Shown here piece by piece: positions 45,255 through 54,346 of a stretch of DNA of 64,000 bases. Position numbers and translations under genes: made by a program. The DNA is from Fibrobacter sp. UWR2. Its GTDB lineage: Bacteria; Fibrobacterota; Fibrobacteria; Fibrobacterales; Fibrobacteraceae. Below the pieces are notes generated by a model. It worked only from the letters and a program-made list of their open reading frames with translations. It was not told the DNA's origin and did no database searches. Location of the stretch: contig NZ_MWQE01000008.1 in NCBI RefSeq assembly GCF_002210285.1, positions 97,653 to 161,652 on the forward strand. The letters are read 5' to 3'. Position 1 is the first letter of the stretch, and every line of letters begins with the position of its first letter.

Positions 45255-45509
45255 ATATTCACCTTTTTGTGCAATTTGTGCATTTTTAAAGGTATCATTC
45301 GGTACCGCACAGAAAAATACAATTATCGCAGGGATTTTGGCTTGCTTTCTAATGAAAAAAAGTCTTTTTTAACCCAACGATTTTCGCATTCTTATTACAA
45401 AAAATGTACAGCGGGGTCTTAGAGGTTTCCCCTTTTACCTATAGAAAACTTGAAAACTCCCCCTAAAAAAACTATCTTTGCGCGCGGAATTTTTAACAGG
45501 ACCAAGGTC
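45255..45509. promoter_or_regulatory. 255-bp divergent promoter region, ilvE and aminotransferase
   Basis: AT-rich sequence on both sides with no open frame and no recognisable leader peptide, T-box or riboswitch core. It should contain both promoters. Confidence 0.4.
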
Positions 45510-46802
45510 ATGAGCTACAATCCTCTCGCCGAACAGGCAAACGCGGAACTCTCCGCAAACGGCTGCAACGTTCTCTCCATGCTCTCCGAAAGGGGCAAGG
45601 CAATCTTCTTCCCGCGCAAGGGCATTCTGGGCCAGGGCGCCGAAGCCAAGGGCTCCGAAATCAACGCGACTATCGGCACCGCCCTCGAAGACGACGGGAG
45701 CCCGCTCGTGCTCGACTGCGTGCTCAAGAGCCTGAACCTCCCCAAGCAGGCGTTCCTGTACGCCCCGAGTTTCGGCAATCCCGACCTCCGCAAGGCCTGG
45801 AAGGAACAGATTGTCCGCAAGAACCCGAGCCTCGCAGGCAAGCAGTTCAGCAACCCGGTCGTGACCTGCGCCCTCACCCACGCCATCAGCTGCGCGGGCT
45901 ACCTCTTCCTCGACCCGGGTGACGAAGTCATCATCCCCGACCTCTACTGGGACAACTACGAGCTCGTGTTCGTGAACAGCTGCGGCGCGAAGATCAAGAC
46001 GTTCAACACCTTCAAGGACGGCGGGTTCGATACCGAAGCCCTCAAGGCCGCCCTCGCCGAAAGCAAGAGCCAGAAGAAGGTCGTGCTCCTGAACTTCCCG
46101 AACAACCCGACCGGCTACACCGCCACCGAGAAGGAAGCGGTCGAAATCGCGAAGATCCTCACCGACTGCGCTGCCGCGGGCAACAAGGTCGTGGCCCTGC
46201 TCGACGATGCCTACTTCGGACTCGTGTACGAGGATGGCGTGACCAAGGAATCCCTGTTCGTGAAGCTGCTCGAGGCCAACGAGAACCTGCTCGCCGTCAA
46301 GCTCGACGGCCCCACCAAGGAAGACTACGTGTGGGGCTTCCGCGTCGGGTTCATGACCTTCGGTTTCAAGGGCGCCAGCGAAGCCCAGCTCAAGGCCCTC
46401 GAAGACAAGGCCGCCGGTACGGTCCGCGGCAATATCAGCAACGGCCCCTCCATCAGCCAGAAGATCCTGCTCGCCGCCTACCAGAGCCCCGAATACGTGG
46501 ACCAGAAGGCTGAGAAGTACGCGACCCTCAAGAAGCGCTACGACATCATCAAGGAAGTGCTCGCAAGCCACCCCGAATATAAGGAAGCCTTCGAGGCCAT
46601 GCCGTGCAACAGCGGTTACTTCATGTGCATCAAGCCGAAGGGCGTGGACGCCGAAGCACTGCGCCAGAAACTCATCAAGGACTACAGCACCGGCACAATC
46701 ATGCTTTCGGGCCTTATTCGCGTGGCGTTCAGCGCCGTTCCGACCGATAAGCTCGGCAAGCTGTTCGAAAATATTTATAATTGCATTAAGGAAATGAAGT
46801 AA
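45510..46802 (+). CDS. PLP-dependent class I/II aminotransferase (aspartate/aromatic type)
   Basis: The start is ATG 45510 (MSYNPLAEQANAELS); an upstream in-frame ATG at 45450 would add a basic stretch not expected of the family. The 430-aa protein has fold-I aminotransferase motifs: NFPNNPTGY, LLDDAYFGLVYEDG (Asp and Tyr contacting PLP), a Lys in KLDGPTKEDYVWGFRVGFMT that probably binds PLP, and SGLIRVAF (Arg for the substrate carboxylate). Substrate specificity cannot be read directly; aspartate or aromatic amino acids are likely. Citrate synthase follows after 40 bases that contain a strong hairpin, so the two may be cotranscribed, linking oxaloacetate use. Codon use suggests high expression. 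Confidence 0.85.
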   Translation: MSYNPLAEQANAELSANGCNVLSMLSERGKAIFFPRKGILGQGAEAKGSEINATIGTALEDDGSPLVLDCVLKSLNLPKQAFLYAPSFGNPDLRKAWKEQIVRKNPSLAGKQFSNPVVTCALTHAISCAGYLFLDPGDEVIIPDLYWDNYELVFVNSCGAKIKTFNTFKDGGFDTEALKAALAESKSQKKVVLLNFPNNPTGYTATEKEAVEIAKILTDCAAAGNKVVALLDDAYFGLVYEDGVTKESLFVKLLEANENLLAVKLDGPTKEDYVWGFRVGFMTFGFKGASEAQLKALEDKAAGTVRGNISNGPSISQKILLAAYQSPEYVDQKAEKYATLKKRYDIIKEVLASHPEYKEAFEAMPCNSGYFMCIKPKGVDAEALRQKLIKDYSTGTIMLSGLIRVAFSAVPTDKLGKLFENIYNCIKEMK

Positions 46803-46806
46803 AACC

Positions 46807-46828
46807 GGCAGTTGGGCAACCAACTGCC
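46807..46828 (+). promoter_or_regulatory. Intercistronic hairpin before the gltA ribosome site
   Basis: GGCAGTTGG-GCAA-CCAACTGCC is a 9-bp perfect stem with a GNNA-type loop, 4 bases after the aminotransferase stop and 5 bases before GGAGG of gltA. There is no T run, so it is more likely an mRNA processing or stability element than a terminator. Confidence 0.55.
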
Positions 46829-46842
46829 AATCCGGAGGATAA

Positions 46843-48132
46843 ATGTCCGACAAAGCGACCTTGAATTACAACGGAAAGAGCTTCGAGCTCCCCGTGGTTG
46901 AAGGCACCGAGAACGAACACGGTCTCGACATCAGTTCCCTCCGCAAGGAAACGGGACTTGTCACGCTTGATTACGGCTACCTGAACACGGGCAGCACCAA
47001 GAGCGCCATCACCTACGTGAATGGCGAAAAAGGCATTCTCCGTTACCGAGGCTACTCCATCGAAGACCTCGCCGAAAAGGCGACCTTCCCCGAGACAGCG
47101 TGGCTCCTGATTTACGGCGACCTCCCGACTCCGGAACAGCTCGGGCATTTCCGCACGCTCCTCACCGAGAATGCGCTCTTGCACGAGAACCTGTTGCACT
47201 TCTTCCGCGAAATGCCGCCGAGCGCGCACCCGATGGGCATCCTCAGTTCCATCGTGAACGCCGTGGGCCTGTTTACCCCGCGCTTCTACGACGACGAAAA
47301 CATTGCGAGCGCCTTCGAACTCACGACTGCGGGCCTTATTTCCAAGATCCGCACCATCGCCGCATTCGCCTACAAGGCAAGCATCGGCGAACCGTTCGTT
47401 TACCCGGAAGCCGAACGCAGCTACTGCAGCAACTTCTTGAACATGATGTTCAGCAGTAAGGCGCGCCCGTACCACCCGGATCCGATTATGGAAAAGGCGC
47501 TCAACACGCTCCTGATTGTGCATGCCGACCACGAGCAGAACTGCTCCACGTCGACGGTGCGTATGGTGGGCAGTTCGCAGGCGAACCTTTACGCAAGTAT
47601 CTGTGCCGGCATCTGCGCCCTCTGGGGCCCGCTCCACGGCGGTGCGAACCAGGCCGTGCTCGAAACGCTGCTGCGCATCCAGCAGAGCGGCATGACCATC
47701 GAGCAGGTGATGGACAAGGCTAAAGACAAGAACGACCCGTTCCGCCTTTCGGGCTTTGGCCACCGCGTGTACAAGAGCTATGACCCGCGCGCCAAGGTGC
47801 TCAAGAAGCTTATGTACCAGGTGTTCGAGCGCGAACACGTGCACGACCCGCTCCTGGATATCGCGCTCAAGCTCGAAGAAGCCGCCCTGAAGGACGACTA
47901 CTTCATCGCACGCAAGCTCTACCCGAACGTAGACTTCTACTCGGGCATTCTCTACCGCGCGATGGGCATCCCGACGAACATGCTTACCGTGATGTTCGCC
48001 ATCGGCCGCTTACCCGGCTGGATTGCCCACTGGAAGGAAATGCACGACGACCCGCAAAGCAAAATCAACCGTCCGCGCCAGATTTACACCGGCCAGACGG
48101 AACGCCCCTGGATCGACCGCGACAAGCGATAG
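46843..48132 (+). CDS. gltA: Citrate synthase
   Basis: The 429-aa protein is a hexameric-type (GltA) citrate synthase: substrate and catalytic residues appear in order as CSTSTVRMVGSSQANLY, His in WGPLHGGANQAV, His in SGFGHRVYKSYDPRAKV and Asp in YPNVDFYSGILY, followed by MFAIGRLPGWIAHWKE. It condenses oxaloacetate with acetyl-CoA. GGAGG at 46834 supports the start. Presence with aminotransferases fits a partial TCA route feeding glutamate synthesis in an anaerobe. It converges on the barrel-protein gene with only 3 bases between the stop codons and no terminator visible. Confidence 0.97.
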   Translation: MSDKATLNYNGKSFELPVVEGTENEHGLDISSLRKETGLVTLDYGYLNTGSTKSAITYVNGEKGILRYRGYSIEDLAEKATFPETAWLLIYGDLPTPEQLGHFRTLLTENALLHENLLHFFREMPPSAHPMGILSSIVNAVGLFTPRFYDDENIASAFELTTAGLISKIRTIAAFAYKASIGEPFVYPEAERSYCSNFLNMMFSSKARPYHPDPIMEKALNTLLIVHADHEQNCSTSTVRMVGSSQANLYASICAGICALWGPLHGGANQAVLETLLRIQQSGMTIEQVMDKAKDKNDPFRLSGFGHRVYKSYDPRAKVLKKLMYQVFEREHVHDPLLDIALKLEEAALKDDYFIARKLYPNVDFYSGILYRAMGIPTNMLTVMFAIGRLPGWIAHWKEMHDDPQSKINRPRQIYTGQTERPWIDRDKR

Positions 48133-48135
48133 ACT

Positions 48136-49341
48136 CTACCAGAGCAGTCCGAGAGCAATCCTGATATCGGCCTTGACGGCCACGATATCGGCGTAGTTCA
48201 TATCGAGTTCTATACCTAAACCGAGTATACCGAGCGTAGTGGCTTCGGTACGTACGTTCCTGTTGCGGAACGAGAAATCGTAACGCAGTCCCACTGCGTA
48301 ATAGAATAGGTATTGCGTTTCGGGGTGGTCTTCGGGCACATTCCCGCTCCACCAGCCTACCCCGACATCCGCGGTCATCCTCTGGTGCGTTCCCTCGTAG
48401 AACGGGTAGCCATAGATAAAATCCATATCTATCATGGAAAATCCGGAATGCCCCTTGATGCGGTAACCATAATACGAGAATTCATCGTCGCCATTATGGC
48501 CGAAGTTGACGCCGACGCGCCATTCAACATCGCCACCAAACATGGCAAGGCCGACAACCGTCTTGAAGCCGCCAAGCCAGATATCGCTCGGCGCATCCGA
48601 CCCGAAAACAGGATTGTAGAACAACGAAAGACCAATCCACGCAATCTGATACGGCTTGCGGAACGCCGAATACAGGAATGTTTCCGGATAGGTTTCGCCC
48701 GCATCCGTCGCGACAGAATCGGCCAGTTCCTGTATTTCGGAAACATCGTCCGCCTTCTCTCGAGCATCGACACTAGTGTTCCCGGACTTGAAGGCAAGGT
48801 AATCCCACTGCATTATCAACAACGTAACGCGACGACGTTCTGCTGGAGGCAGGCGACTAACGGAATCGAGTATTTCCTGCTGGTGCGCCAGATACAGCGG
48901 AGCGCTCTTCGCAGAAATTCCCCTACCAAAGCCGAGCTTCGAGAAATCCTTCCGGAGCAAGTAGAACTCGTTCTGGTCCACAAGCGGGAGCCACGATTGA
49001 TTGCCCGGAGAAGCTCCACCGAACGTAAACAGAACATCTTCGTGTTCAACAGGAATTTCGGGATGTTCCATAAGATAGAGACAAAGGCTGTCACGTACCT
49101 GCGAAATCGTATTCGCAAAGACATCAAGATCCAATTCCAGTAGCGCGTATAGACTGGAATCCCCCTTCATGAAATAGGCGGAAAGTGAATCTACGGTCGC
49201 CTTGGCGAGTTCACGGCCCGGTTCATTACCCTTCATGCTCGCAAGTTCTCGTTCGAAGTCGCTCGCAGGAGAATCCTCCGCCATCGCCGTCATTGTCATG
49301 ACAGCAACACAGAGCAAGGAAACAAAAAAACTCCTAACCAT
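48136..49341 (-). CDS. Exported protein with C-terminal beta-barrel-like region, 401 aa
   Basis: A signal peptide (MVRSFFVSLLCVAVMTMTAM A) is followed by a helical, charged periplasmic-type region (residues 25-215; ERELASMKGNEPGRELAKAT, SRLPPAERRRVTLLIMQWDY). The C-terminal ~180 residues alternate as membrane strands (QIAWIGLSLFYNPVFG, VGLAMFGGDVEWRVGVNFGH, FYYAVGLRYDFSF, VKADIRIALGLLW) and end with aromatic Trp, as in outer-membrane barrels. I recognise no family or enzyme motif. It lies 23 bases after the start-side neighbour at 49365 and probably shares its transcript. Confidence 0.75.
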   Translation of the reverse strand: MVRSFFVSLLCVAVMTMTAMAEDSPASDFERELASMKGNEPGRELAKATVDSLSAYFMKGDSSLYALLELDLDVFANTISQVRDSLCLYLMEHPEIPVEHEDVLFTFGGASPGNQSWLPLVDQNEFYLLRKDFSKLGFGRGISAKSAPLYLAHQQEILDSVSRLPPAERRRVTLLIMQWDYLAFKSGNTSVDAREKADDVSEIQELADSVATDAGETYPETFLYSAFRKPYQIAWIGLSLFYNPVFGSDAPSDIWLGGFKTVVGLAMFGGDVEWRVGVNFGHNGDDEFSYYGYRIKGHSGFSMIDMDFIYGYPFYEGTHQRMTADVGVGWWSGNVPEDHPETQYLFYYAVGLRYDFSFRNRNVRTEATTLGILGLGIELDMNYADIVAVKADIRIALGLLW

Positions 49342-49364
49342 GATTACTCCCCGTCACCGCAAGA

Positions 49365-52334
49365 CTAGCGCAGCCTTCTCAGTCCGCGCGGCATCGGGAT
49401 CTCCTCCCCGTCTTCGCCGAGCAGGTAGATGTTATCAAGGCTGATGTAGCCCATGCCGCTATGGCGGGCACGGAACGCGAAGTTCTTTATCTTCGTCGGG
49501 TCAAGCTGCGGGATAGTCTTGCCCCAGCCTTCCTGCGCCATGTTCTCCCAGATGAGCGTATCGCGCACCCAGGAGCCACGGGTATTCTTCAGGCGTACCA
49601 TGAACTCGTCGTAGTCTTCCACCTGGCTGCTCGCAATCTGCACCTCGAAGTAACCATCGGGATTGTTGTGGTTCGTCGCATAGTCAAACACGATACCCAC
49701 AGACTTCTTGACTTCTTCAGGAATCACGTAGTAGGCACCCGCGAAGTTCGGCCAGCTCTGCGTAGGCGGCTGTTCGATCATAAAGTCGTGACGGATGAAC
49801 CCGCCATGCGGAGGCGCCCCGTTAAATACCTTCGCGCCGATCGTCGTCGCGTTGTCGCCGTTTGCCACCGGATACCAGTCCACTGCATCGATGCCGTTGT
49901 CGAAATTCTGCATGACTTTCGTGGTGCGGTAGGCGCCACGCACACGGAACGGGATGTCCATCTTGCTGAGTTTCCCGCCAAGGCCCTGCACCTCCACGCG
50001 GATAGTGCGGGGCGCATTGCTCAGGTCTTCGGGTATAGGCACCTTCACATGGAAACTCTCGATGGAGGCATTCCACTTGCCGTCATCGGGCTCCACCGCA
50101 GCAATGTAGGAACCGCGCTTACCCCAGTTGCCGATTTTCACCACGCCGCTCGTAAGTTGGCCGTTTTCCTGCACCGCCGTCACGAACAAATCGAGCGTAT
50201 CGCCTGCAAGCAAGACCTTCTTCTCGAGGGCGGCGGCAATAATCTGCGGGTCGGCCGCCTGCGCCTTGCTTGCCTCGTCAAGCCCAACAACACGTGGGTT
50301 AATCTTCACTACGGCAAGTCCGAACGCAGGAATCGTGATATCCTTGCTCTTACTCGGATTGATTCGGCGTCCACTCGGGCCCATCTTCGGGTACGGATAG
50401 GAATTCTGCCACGTACCCACCCACTTGAACTGCTCGGCACCGAACACGTCCACCTCGGTACGCACCAGGTCACCCTTGCCCACGTCGATTGCACCGCCAG
50501 CAGCAATAACACTCTCGCGGTCAATCTGCACCACCTGCGGAACCTCGGACAAGTTCACGAGCATCACGCGAGCGGAATCGCCCTTGCCAATCGCATACGC
50601 CTCCACGTCGGGGCTAGTGCTCTTAACCGGCAACACGGCAAAACCGTCTTCCAGGAACTGCTTGTACGTCATGTAGAGCCCGTAGTATTCCGCAGTCGGC
50701 TCCAGCGACTTCCAGTAGTTCCAGGAACCTTCCTTCAATAGCGCCGTCATGCTGATGGTACCCCAGGTATCGTCCGGGCCCTTGAACAGGTTGCCGAACG
50801 CATCCCACGGGAGCACTTCCAGGCGGTTGCCGAAACGTACCGCATGCTGGGCAAAGATGCTAGCCACCGCGGCGGCCTGCGGGTAGTCCATGAGCAGGCT
50901 GAATCCCTGCACGCAGGTGCTGAATTCAGAGAGGAACACGCGGCGTTCACCTTCGAGGTGGCGCTTCATCCACACGTCAAGCGTATCCATGTTCGGGCCC
51001 ACCGCCAGCATGGCCTTGAGCATTTCGGCAGCGCTCGGGGCATTCGCCGTCCAGTACGGGTAATTGTGGAGGTCCACCACATCGAGGTAGCGCTTGCCAT
51101 CGTTCTTCTCGGCCTCGCCCACAATGCGCAGGAACTCCTCCATCCAGTACTTGCCATCGAGAATGCCGGCGCCCTTCAACGTCATGTTGTAGGTACTCAG
51201 GAGCGGTCCGTGCAGGATAATCGTGGAGTCCACCGCCTTCATCGCGCGGGCATATTCCAGGAACCGTGCGGCATACTGCCTTGCCGAAATCGGTCCGGAT
51301 TCCTCCCATTCGCCATCGAGTTCGTTACCGATTTCCCAGCGCTTGATGTTGTAGCCCTTCACCTTGTTCGCATAGCGCACCCAGGCGGCAGCCTCCTTCG
51401 AGGTTCCCGTTCCCGCGTTCACACAAATCACGGCCTTCGCGTTCGGGATTGTCTTTATATAATCCATGAACGCTTCGAAATCCCACTTGATGTCGGTCCA
51501 GTCCGTGCGGGCCTTGTCGCCGTTGCGGGTCGACATCGCGTAGAACTTGTAGTTGTTGCCCTCGAGCAAGTCGCTCTCGCCACTAAACAGCTTCATCTCG
51601 CGAATCTGCACGCCCTTGCTCGGCAGGTCGCTCGTCTTGAAACGAATCGCCACGTAGCGCGTACGGAGTTGTTTGAACTTGTACTTGGTCTTCTCGCCAT
51701 TCACGCGCACCACGGATTCCGTCTTCAGCCTGTTTTCAAGCGCCTGGTGCACGCCCGGGTATTCGGCGTAGTCGCCATCCCAGTACGCGAACTCGAATGA
51801 CTTCGGGCGCAAACTGCCCCAATCAATCTGCAGGGAATCGAGGTTCATCTTCTCGGGGAACTCGATCACGACCCAAGGCGGGTCGGCGGGGTCCAAAATT
51901 TCGCCCCACCACATCGTCTCCATCTTGCCGTCGGCAAGGTGGCTTCTGCGCACAAAGCCGTAGTTGTCCTTTGTCGTACCGCGATAAATCGTCTCGCCCA
52001 AGAAACCACGAGCCCACTTGGTGGAATCGGGCGTCCAGAGGCCAGTGCTGTCGTAACTACCGATGCCATTCCAGTGGTAATCGTTCGAAAGGCTGCCGTT
52101 CGGGAAGCGGAACACCGTGTAGCCGCCGTCCACAAGCGCCTGCGTCATGTCGTAGTAGCGGCTAGGCGGATTCCAGATGGCAAGGTCTGCAGCCATCATG
52201 TCAGTCTTGTTGATGGTAATTCCAGGATGCTGGTCATCAACAATCACAACGTTCTGTGCGGCAAAAGAAGCGCCCGCACAAAGGCCAAGGATGGCAGCAG
52301 CCGTTTTCGAAATGCGGCGGAGATTCTTATTCAT
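49365..52334 (-). CDS. Secreted clan GH-A glycosidase (GH51-like) with inserted discoidin-like domain and C-terminal CBM-like domain
   Basis: The 989-aa protein has a signal peptide (cleavage near SFAAQ). The catalytic barrel resembles GH51/GH39-type alpha-L-arabinofuranosidases: acid/base Glu338 in KRWEIGNELDGEW, His-Asn-Tyr in DLHNYPYW, and nucleophile Glu470 in RRVFLSEFSTC. Residues ~115-255, between the first barrel strand (TVFRFPNGSLSNDYHW) and the rest, form a discoidin/F5-8C-like domain (ADGKMETMWWGE, WVVIEFPEKMNLDSLQIDWG, VQIREMKLF). Residues ~800-975 look like a CBM11-like module (NFDNGIDAVDWYP, FDYATNHNNPDGYFEVQIAS, GMGYISLDNIYLLGE). It probably removes side chains of hemicellulose; the exact family is uncertain. 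Confidence 0.82.
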   Translation of the reverse strand: MNKNLRRISKTAAAILGLCAGASFAAQNVVIVDDQHPGITINKTDMMAADLAIWNPPSRYYDMTQALVDGGYTVFRFPNGSLSNDYHWNGIGSYDSTGLWTPDSTKWARGFLGETIYRGTTKDNYGFVRRSHLADGKMETMWWGEILDPADPPWVVIEFPEKMNLDSLQIDWGSLRPKSFEFAYWDGDYAEYPGVHQALENRLKTESVVRVNGEKTKYKFKQLRTRYVAIRFKTSDLPSKGVQIREMKLFSGESDLLEGNNYKFYAMSTRNGDKARTDWTDIKWDFEAFMDYIKTIPNAKAVICVNAGTGTSKEAAAWVRYANKVKGYNIKRWEIGNELDGEWEESGPISARQYAARFLEYARAMKAVDSTIILHGPLLSTYNMTLKGAGILDGKYWMEEFLRIVGEAEKNDGKRYLDVVDLHNYPYWTANAPSAAEMLKAMLAVGPNMDTLDVWMKRHLEGERRVFLSEFSTCVQGFSLLMDYPQAAAVASIFAQHAVRFGNRLEVLPWDAFGNLFKGPDDTWGTISMTALLKEGSWNYWKSLEPTAEYYGLYMTYKQFLEDGFAVLPVKSTSPDVEAYAIGKGDSARVMLVNLSEVPQVVQIDRESVIAAGGAIDVGKGDLVRTEVDVFGAEQFKWVGTWQNSYPYPKMGPSGRRINPSKSKDITIPAFGLAVVKINPRVVGLDEASKAQAADPQIIAAALEKKVLLAGDTLDLFVTAVQENGQLTSGVVKIGNWGKRGSYIAAVEPDDGKWNASIESFHVKVPIPEDLSNAPRTIRVEVQGLGGKLSKMDIPFRVRGAYRTTKVMQNFDNGIDAVDWYPVANGDNATTIGAKVFNGAPPHGGFIRHDFMIEQPPTQSWPNFAGAYYVIPEEVKKSVGIVFDYATNHNNPDGYFEVQIASSQVEDYDEFMVRLKNTRGSWVRDTLIWENMAQEGWGKTIPQLDPTKIKNFAFRARHSGMGYISLDNIYLLGEDGEEIPMPRGLRRLR

Positions 52335-52447
52335 AACTACCTACGGTGTAAACTATTCTCCTTGAATATATAAATAAAGACCGCAGCCATGCACCGCAGT
52401 CTCTATAATCGAAAACAAATTAGTGTATCAAATGTATTCCACTTCCG

Positions 52448-53413
52448 TTATTCTGCCGGGCGCGTAACCTCAAAGGAAAAACACCCCTCACCAAATTGCG
52501 AATCAGGCGATCCAATTGCGAATTCATATTTTCCCTCGGGCAATCCATACACATAGACAAACCCGTTCTCCTTGTCCTCTTCTGTCACCATCTGGCAAGG
52601 ATAGAATTCAAAAGGGGTATTCCATTCATCGGGCGACCCCAGGTAAGCGTCCTCCACTTGTACGCAAATGCCAAAACCAGCTTCCGCGATGGTTTCATCG
52701 AGCATATCGTGGTACCATTCATCATCTTCTCCCGGCGCATAGATAGAATCCAAATACAGTTTTGCCGAATATACCGGTTCCAGAACAACATCCTCCAATT
52801 CGGCCACGGGTTCCCCGCCTATCATCACCACACGAGCATGTTCAAAAGAGGAGTACACATTGGCACCTAGGCTCGAATCTGCCGAAATGGCACGCAACTG
52901 CAGCTTCTCATAGCGAAGTTTATAGGCACTGTCCGGGCCCAATTCCTCCAAGGCTCCTTCGTACAATTCCAAATATGTCAGGTAATTCACGCTATCCAGA
53001 TAGATATAGCCTTTCTTGTCCGTAGTATAATGGCAACCTTCATTACCATAGGCACACCGGCCTTCGTAGACATCCGCTCCCACCACAGGCCTGCCCGCAG
53101 CATCCACCACCCGGACTCTCGCGTTCATGTACATATAGATATCTGCATATCCTCCGCACATATTCCTACCGAGACTGAATTCATACGTCGTCTTAGCCAG
53201 CGCATGGAATTCATCCAATAATTCATCGCAGGGGATGCCCTCGACAACTTTCTTTCGAACAAGCGACGTATCCACGTCCGCAATGGGAGTCCCAGAACTC
53301 GTTTCACTGGATGTCGAAGCAGTACTGCCATTATCGCCACCACAGCCGGCAAGCATTCCAATGCCAAGTACCGCAAATGCAAGGCTCATCCTTGTCAATT
53401 TCTTAATAAACAT
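52448..53413 (-). CDS. Lipoprotein with carboxypeptidase-regulatory-like Ig segment, unknown function
   Basis: The signal ends in the lipobox MLAGC (Cys24), after an AAGGAGG ribosome site at ideal distance. Downstream is a short Ser/Thr-rich linker, then VRVVDAAGRPVVGADVYEGR with a following TDKKGYIYLDS, the pattern of a carboxypeptidase-regulatory-like fold found in surface proteins. The rest is acidic with paired Cys (GRNMCGGY, EGRCAYGNEGC, FYPCQ). There are no catalytic motifs. The gene lies 17 bases downstream of a TIGR02147-type regulator on the same strand, so it is probably cotranscribed with it. Confidence 0.82.
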   Translation of the reverse strand: MFIKKLTRMSLAFAVLGIGMLAGCGGDNGSTASTSSETSSGTPIADVDTSLVRKKVVEGIPCDELLDEFHALAKTTYEFSLGRNMCGGYADIYMYMNARVRVVDAAGRPVVGADVYEGRCAYGNEGCHYTTDKKGYIYLDSVNYLTYLELYEGALEELGPDSAYKLRYEKLQLRAISADSSLGANVYSSFEHARVVMIGGEPVAELEDVVLEPVYSAKLYLDSIYAPGEDDEWYHDMLDETIAEAGFGICVQVEDAYLGSPDEWNTPFEFYPCQMVTEEDKENGFVYVYGLPEGKYEFAIGSPDSQFGEGCFSFEVTRPAE

Positions 53414-53430
53414 ACTGATTCCTCCTTAAC

Positions 53431-54258
53431 TTACTTTTTCAAATTTGTAAATAAATGAATGTTCAACTGGTGGACCCCAGTTGCCTTTTTCCTGTCCTGT
53501 GCAATAATCTTGCGCACCCTGGCCTTCATGCCCTGGATTTCCTTGGCTATCGCCTTGAAAGCGTCATCGGAAACACTGAAGGTAAATGTCCCCATATCCG
53601 ACGGATTATCATTATTCGCAAGCAGGGCCTGCTTGGAAAGTTCGAAACACTGCAACTGGTACTGGCGCACCAAATCGCTATTGTTGTAGGCACCGCTACT
53701 TACCGATTCTCGGCAACTTTTCCAGAATCCCTTTTCATTCTTCCGCACAAAACCAAGGCGTTCCAGCAATTCTAGGGAACGTTTCAGGGTACCCACAGAA
53801 ACCTTCGGAAAAATCAACTTCTGGATGGGCTCAAGGTCATCCGAGACATCCACGACTTCCAACGCAGTAAACAGCACACTGTTGTACCAGTGATTGTAAT
53901 ATTCGTAGGCATCCTCGTTCAAGATGCGGTGGGAATCCGGATGCTGTTTCAACAGTTCCTCGAAAAAAGCATTCCGTTCCGTCGCGGTCTTCGCCTGATC
54001 CAGATTCACTAAAGTTTCAAAGTACCGGGCCTCCTTTTTGTTCAAGCCCAGCACTTCAACAAACTTGGGAATCATGCGACTAGAAAGTTTCTTTCCCTTG
54101 ACGATGTCGTTATAGTAGCTGCGAGTCCTGGGAAGCCCCAGCAGCACACAAGCTCCAGCTCTTGTAAAACCAGGGTCTGTCAGTACACGGGCAGCCTGGT
54201 ACTCGTCCAGATACTTGCGAAAATTTGTAAACTGAAATATGTCTATTATTCTATCCAC
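53431..54258 (-). CDS. TIGR02147-type (DUF4423) putative transcriptional regulator
   Basis: The 275-aa protein matches the Fibrobacter/bdellovibrio-type paralogous family: IIDIFQFTNFRKYLDEYQAA at the N-terminus, an HTH-like region (FTRAGACVLLGLPRTRSYYN), LGLNKKEARYFETLVNLDQA, ILNEDAYEYYNHWYNSVLFT, a winged-helix-like KRSLELLERLGFVRKN and FTFSVSDDAFKAIAKEIQGM near the end. These proteins are thought to regulate genes nearby. The start is GTG at 54258 with no strong Shine-Dalgarno. Downstream is a lipoprotein, its likely target or partner. A 12-bp inverted repeat lies upstream and may be its binding site. Confidence 0.88.
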   Translation of the reverse strand: MDRIIDIFQFTNFRKYLDEYQAARVLTDPGFTRAGACVLLGLPRTRSYYNDIVKGKKLSSRMIPKFVEVLGLNKKEARYFETLVNLDQAKTATERNAFFEELLKQHPDSHRILNEDAYEYYNHWYNSVLFTALEVVDVSDDLEPIQKLIFPKVSVGTLKRSLELLERLGFVRKNEKGFWKSCRESVSSGAYNNSDLVRQYQLQCFELSKQALLANNDNPSDMGTFTFSVSDDAFKAIAKEIQGMKARVRKIIAQDRKKATGVHQLNIHLFTNLKK

Positions 54259-54264
54259 ATCTTA

Positions 54265-54333
54265 AATGTACTCAAATTTTGACTCAAAGTCAAGACCTTT
54301 CTGTAAAATTTTGAGATTATTTTTGAGTACATT
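54265..54333. promoter_or_regulatory. Inverted and direct repeats upstream of the TIGR02147-type gene
   Basis: AATGTACTCAAA (54265-54276) and TTTGAGTACATT (54322-54333) are perfect 12-bp inverted repeats 45 bases apart. Between them are a second ACTCAAA (54282-54288) and the short palindrome TTGAC-TCAAA-GTCAA (54279-54293). The arrangement fits multiple operator sites in the regulator's own promoter. Confidence 0.5.
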
Positions 54334-54346
54334 CTACAATTATGGA

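Noticed and set aside
45435..46853. 472-codon open frame on the minus strand opposite the class I aminotransferase
   Set aside because: It is an antisense consequence of biased codon use; no motif and no ribosome site support it.
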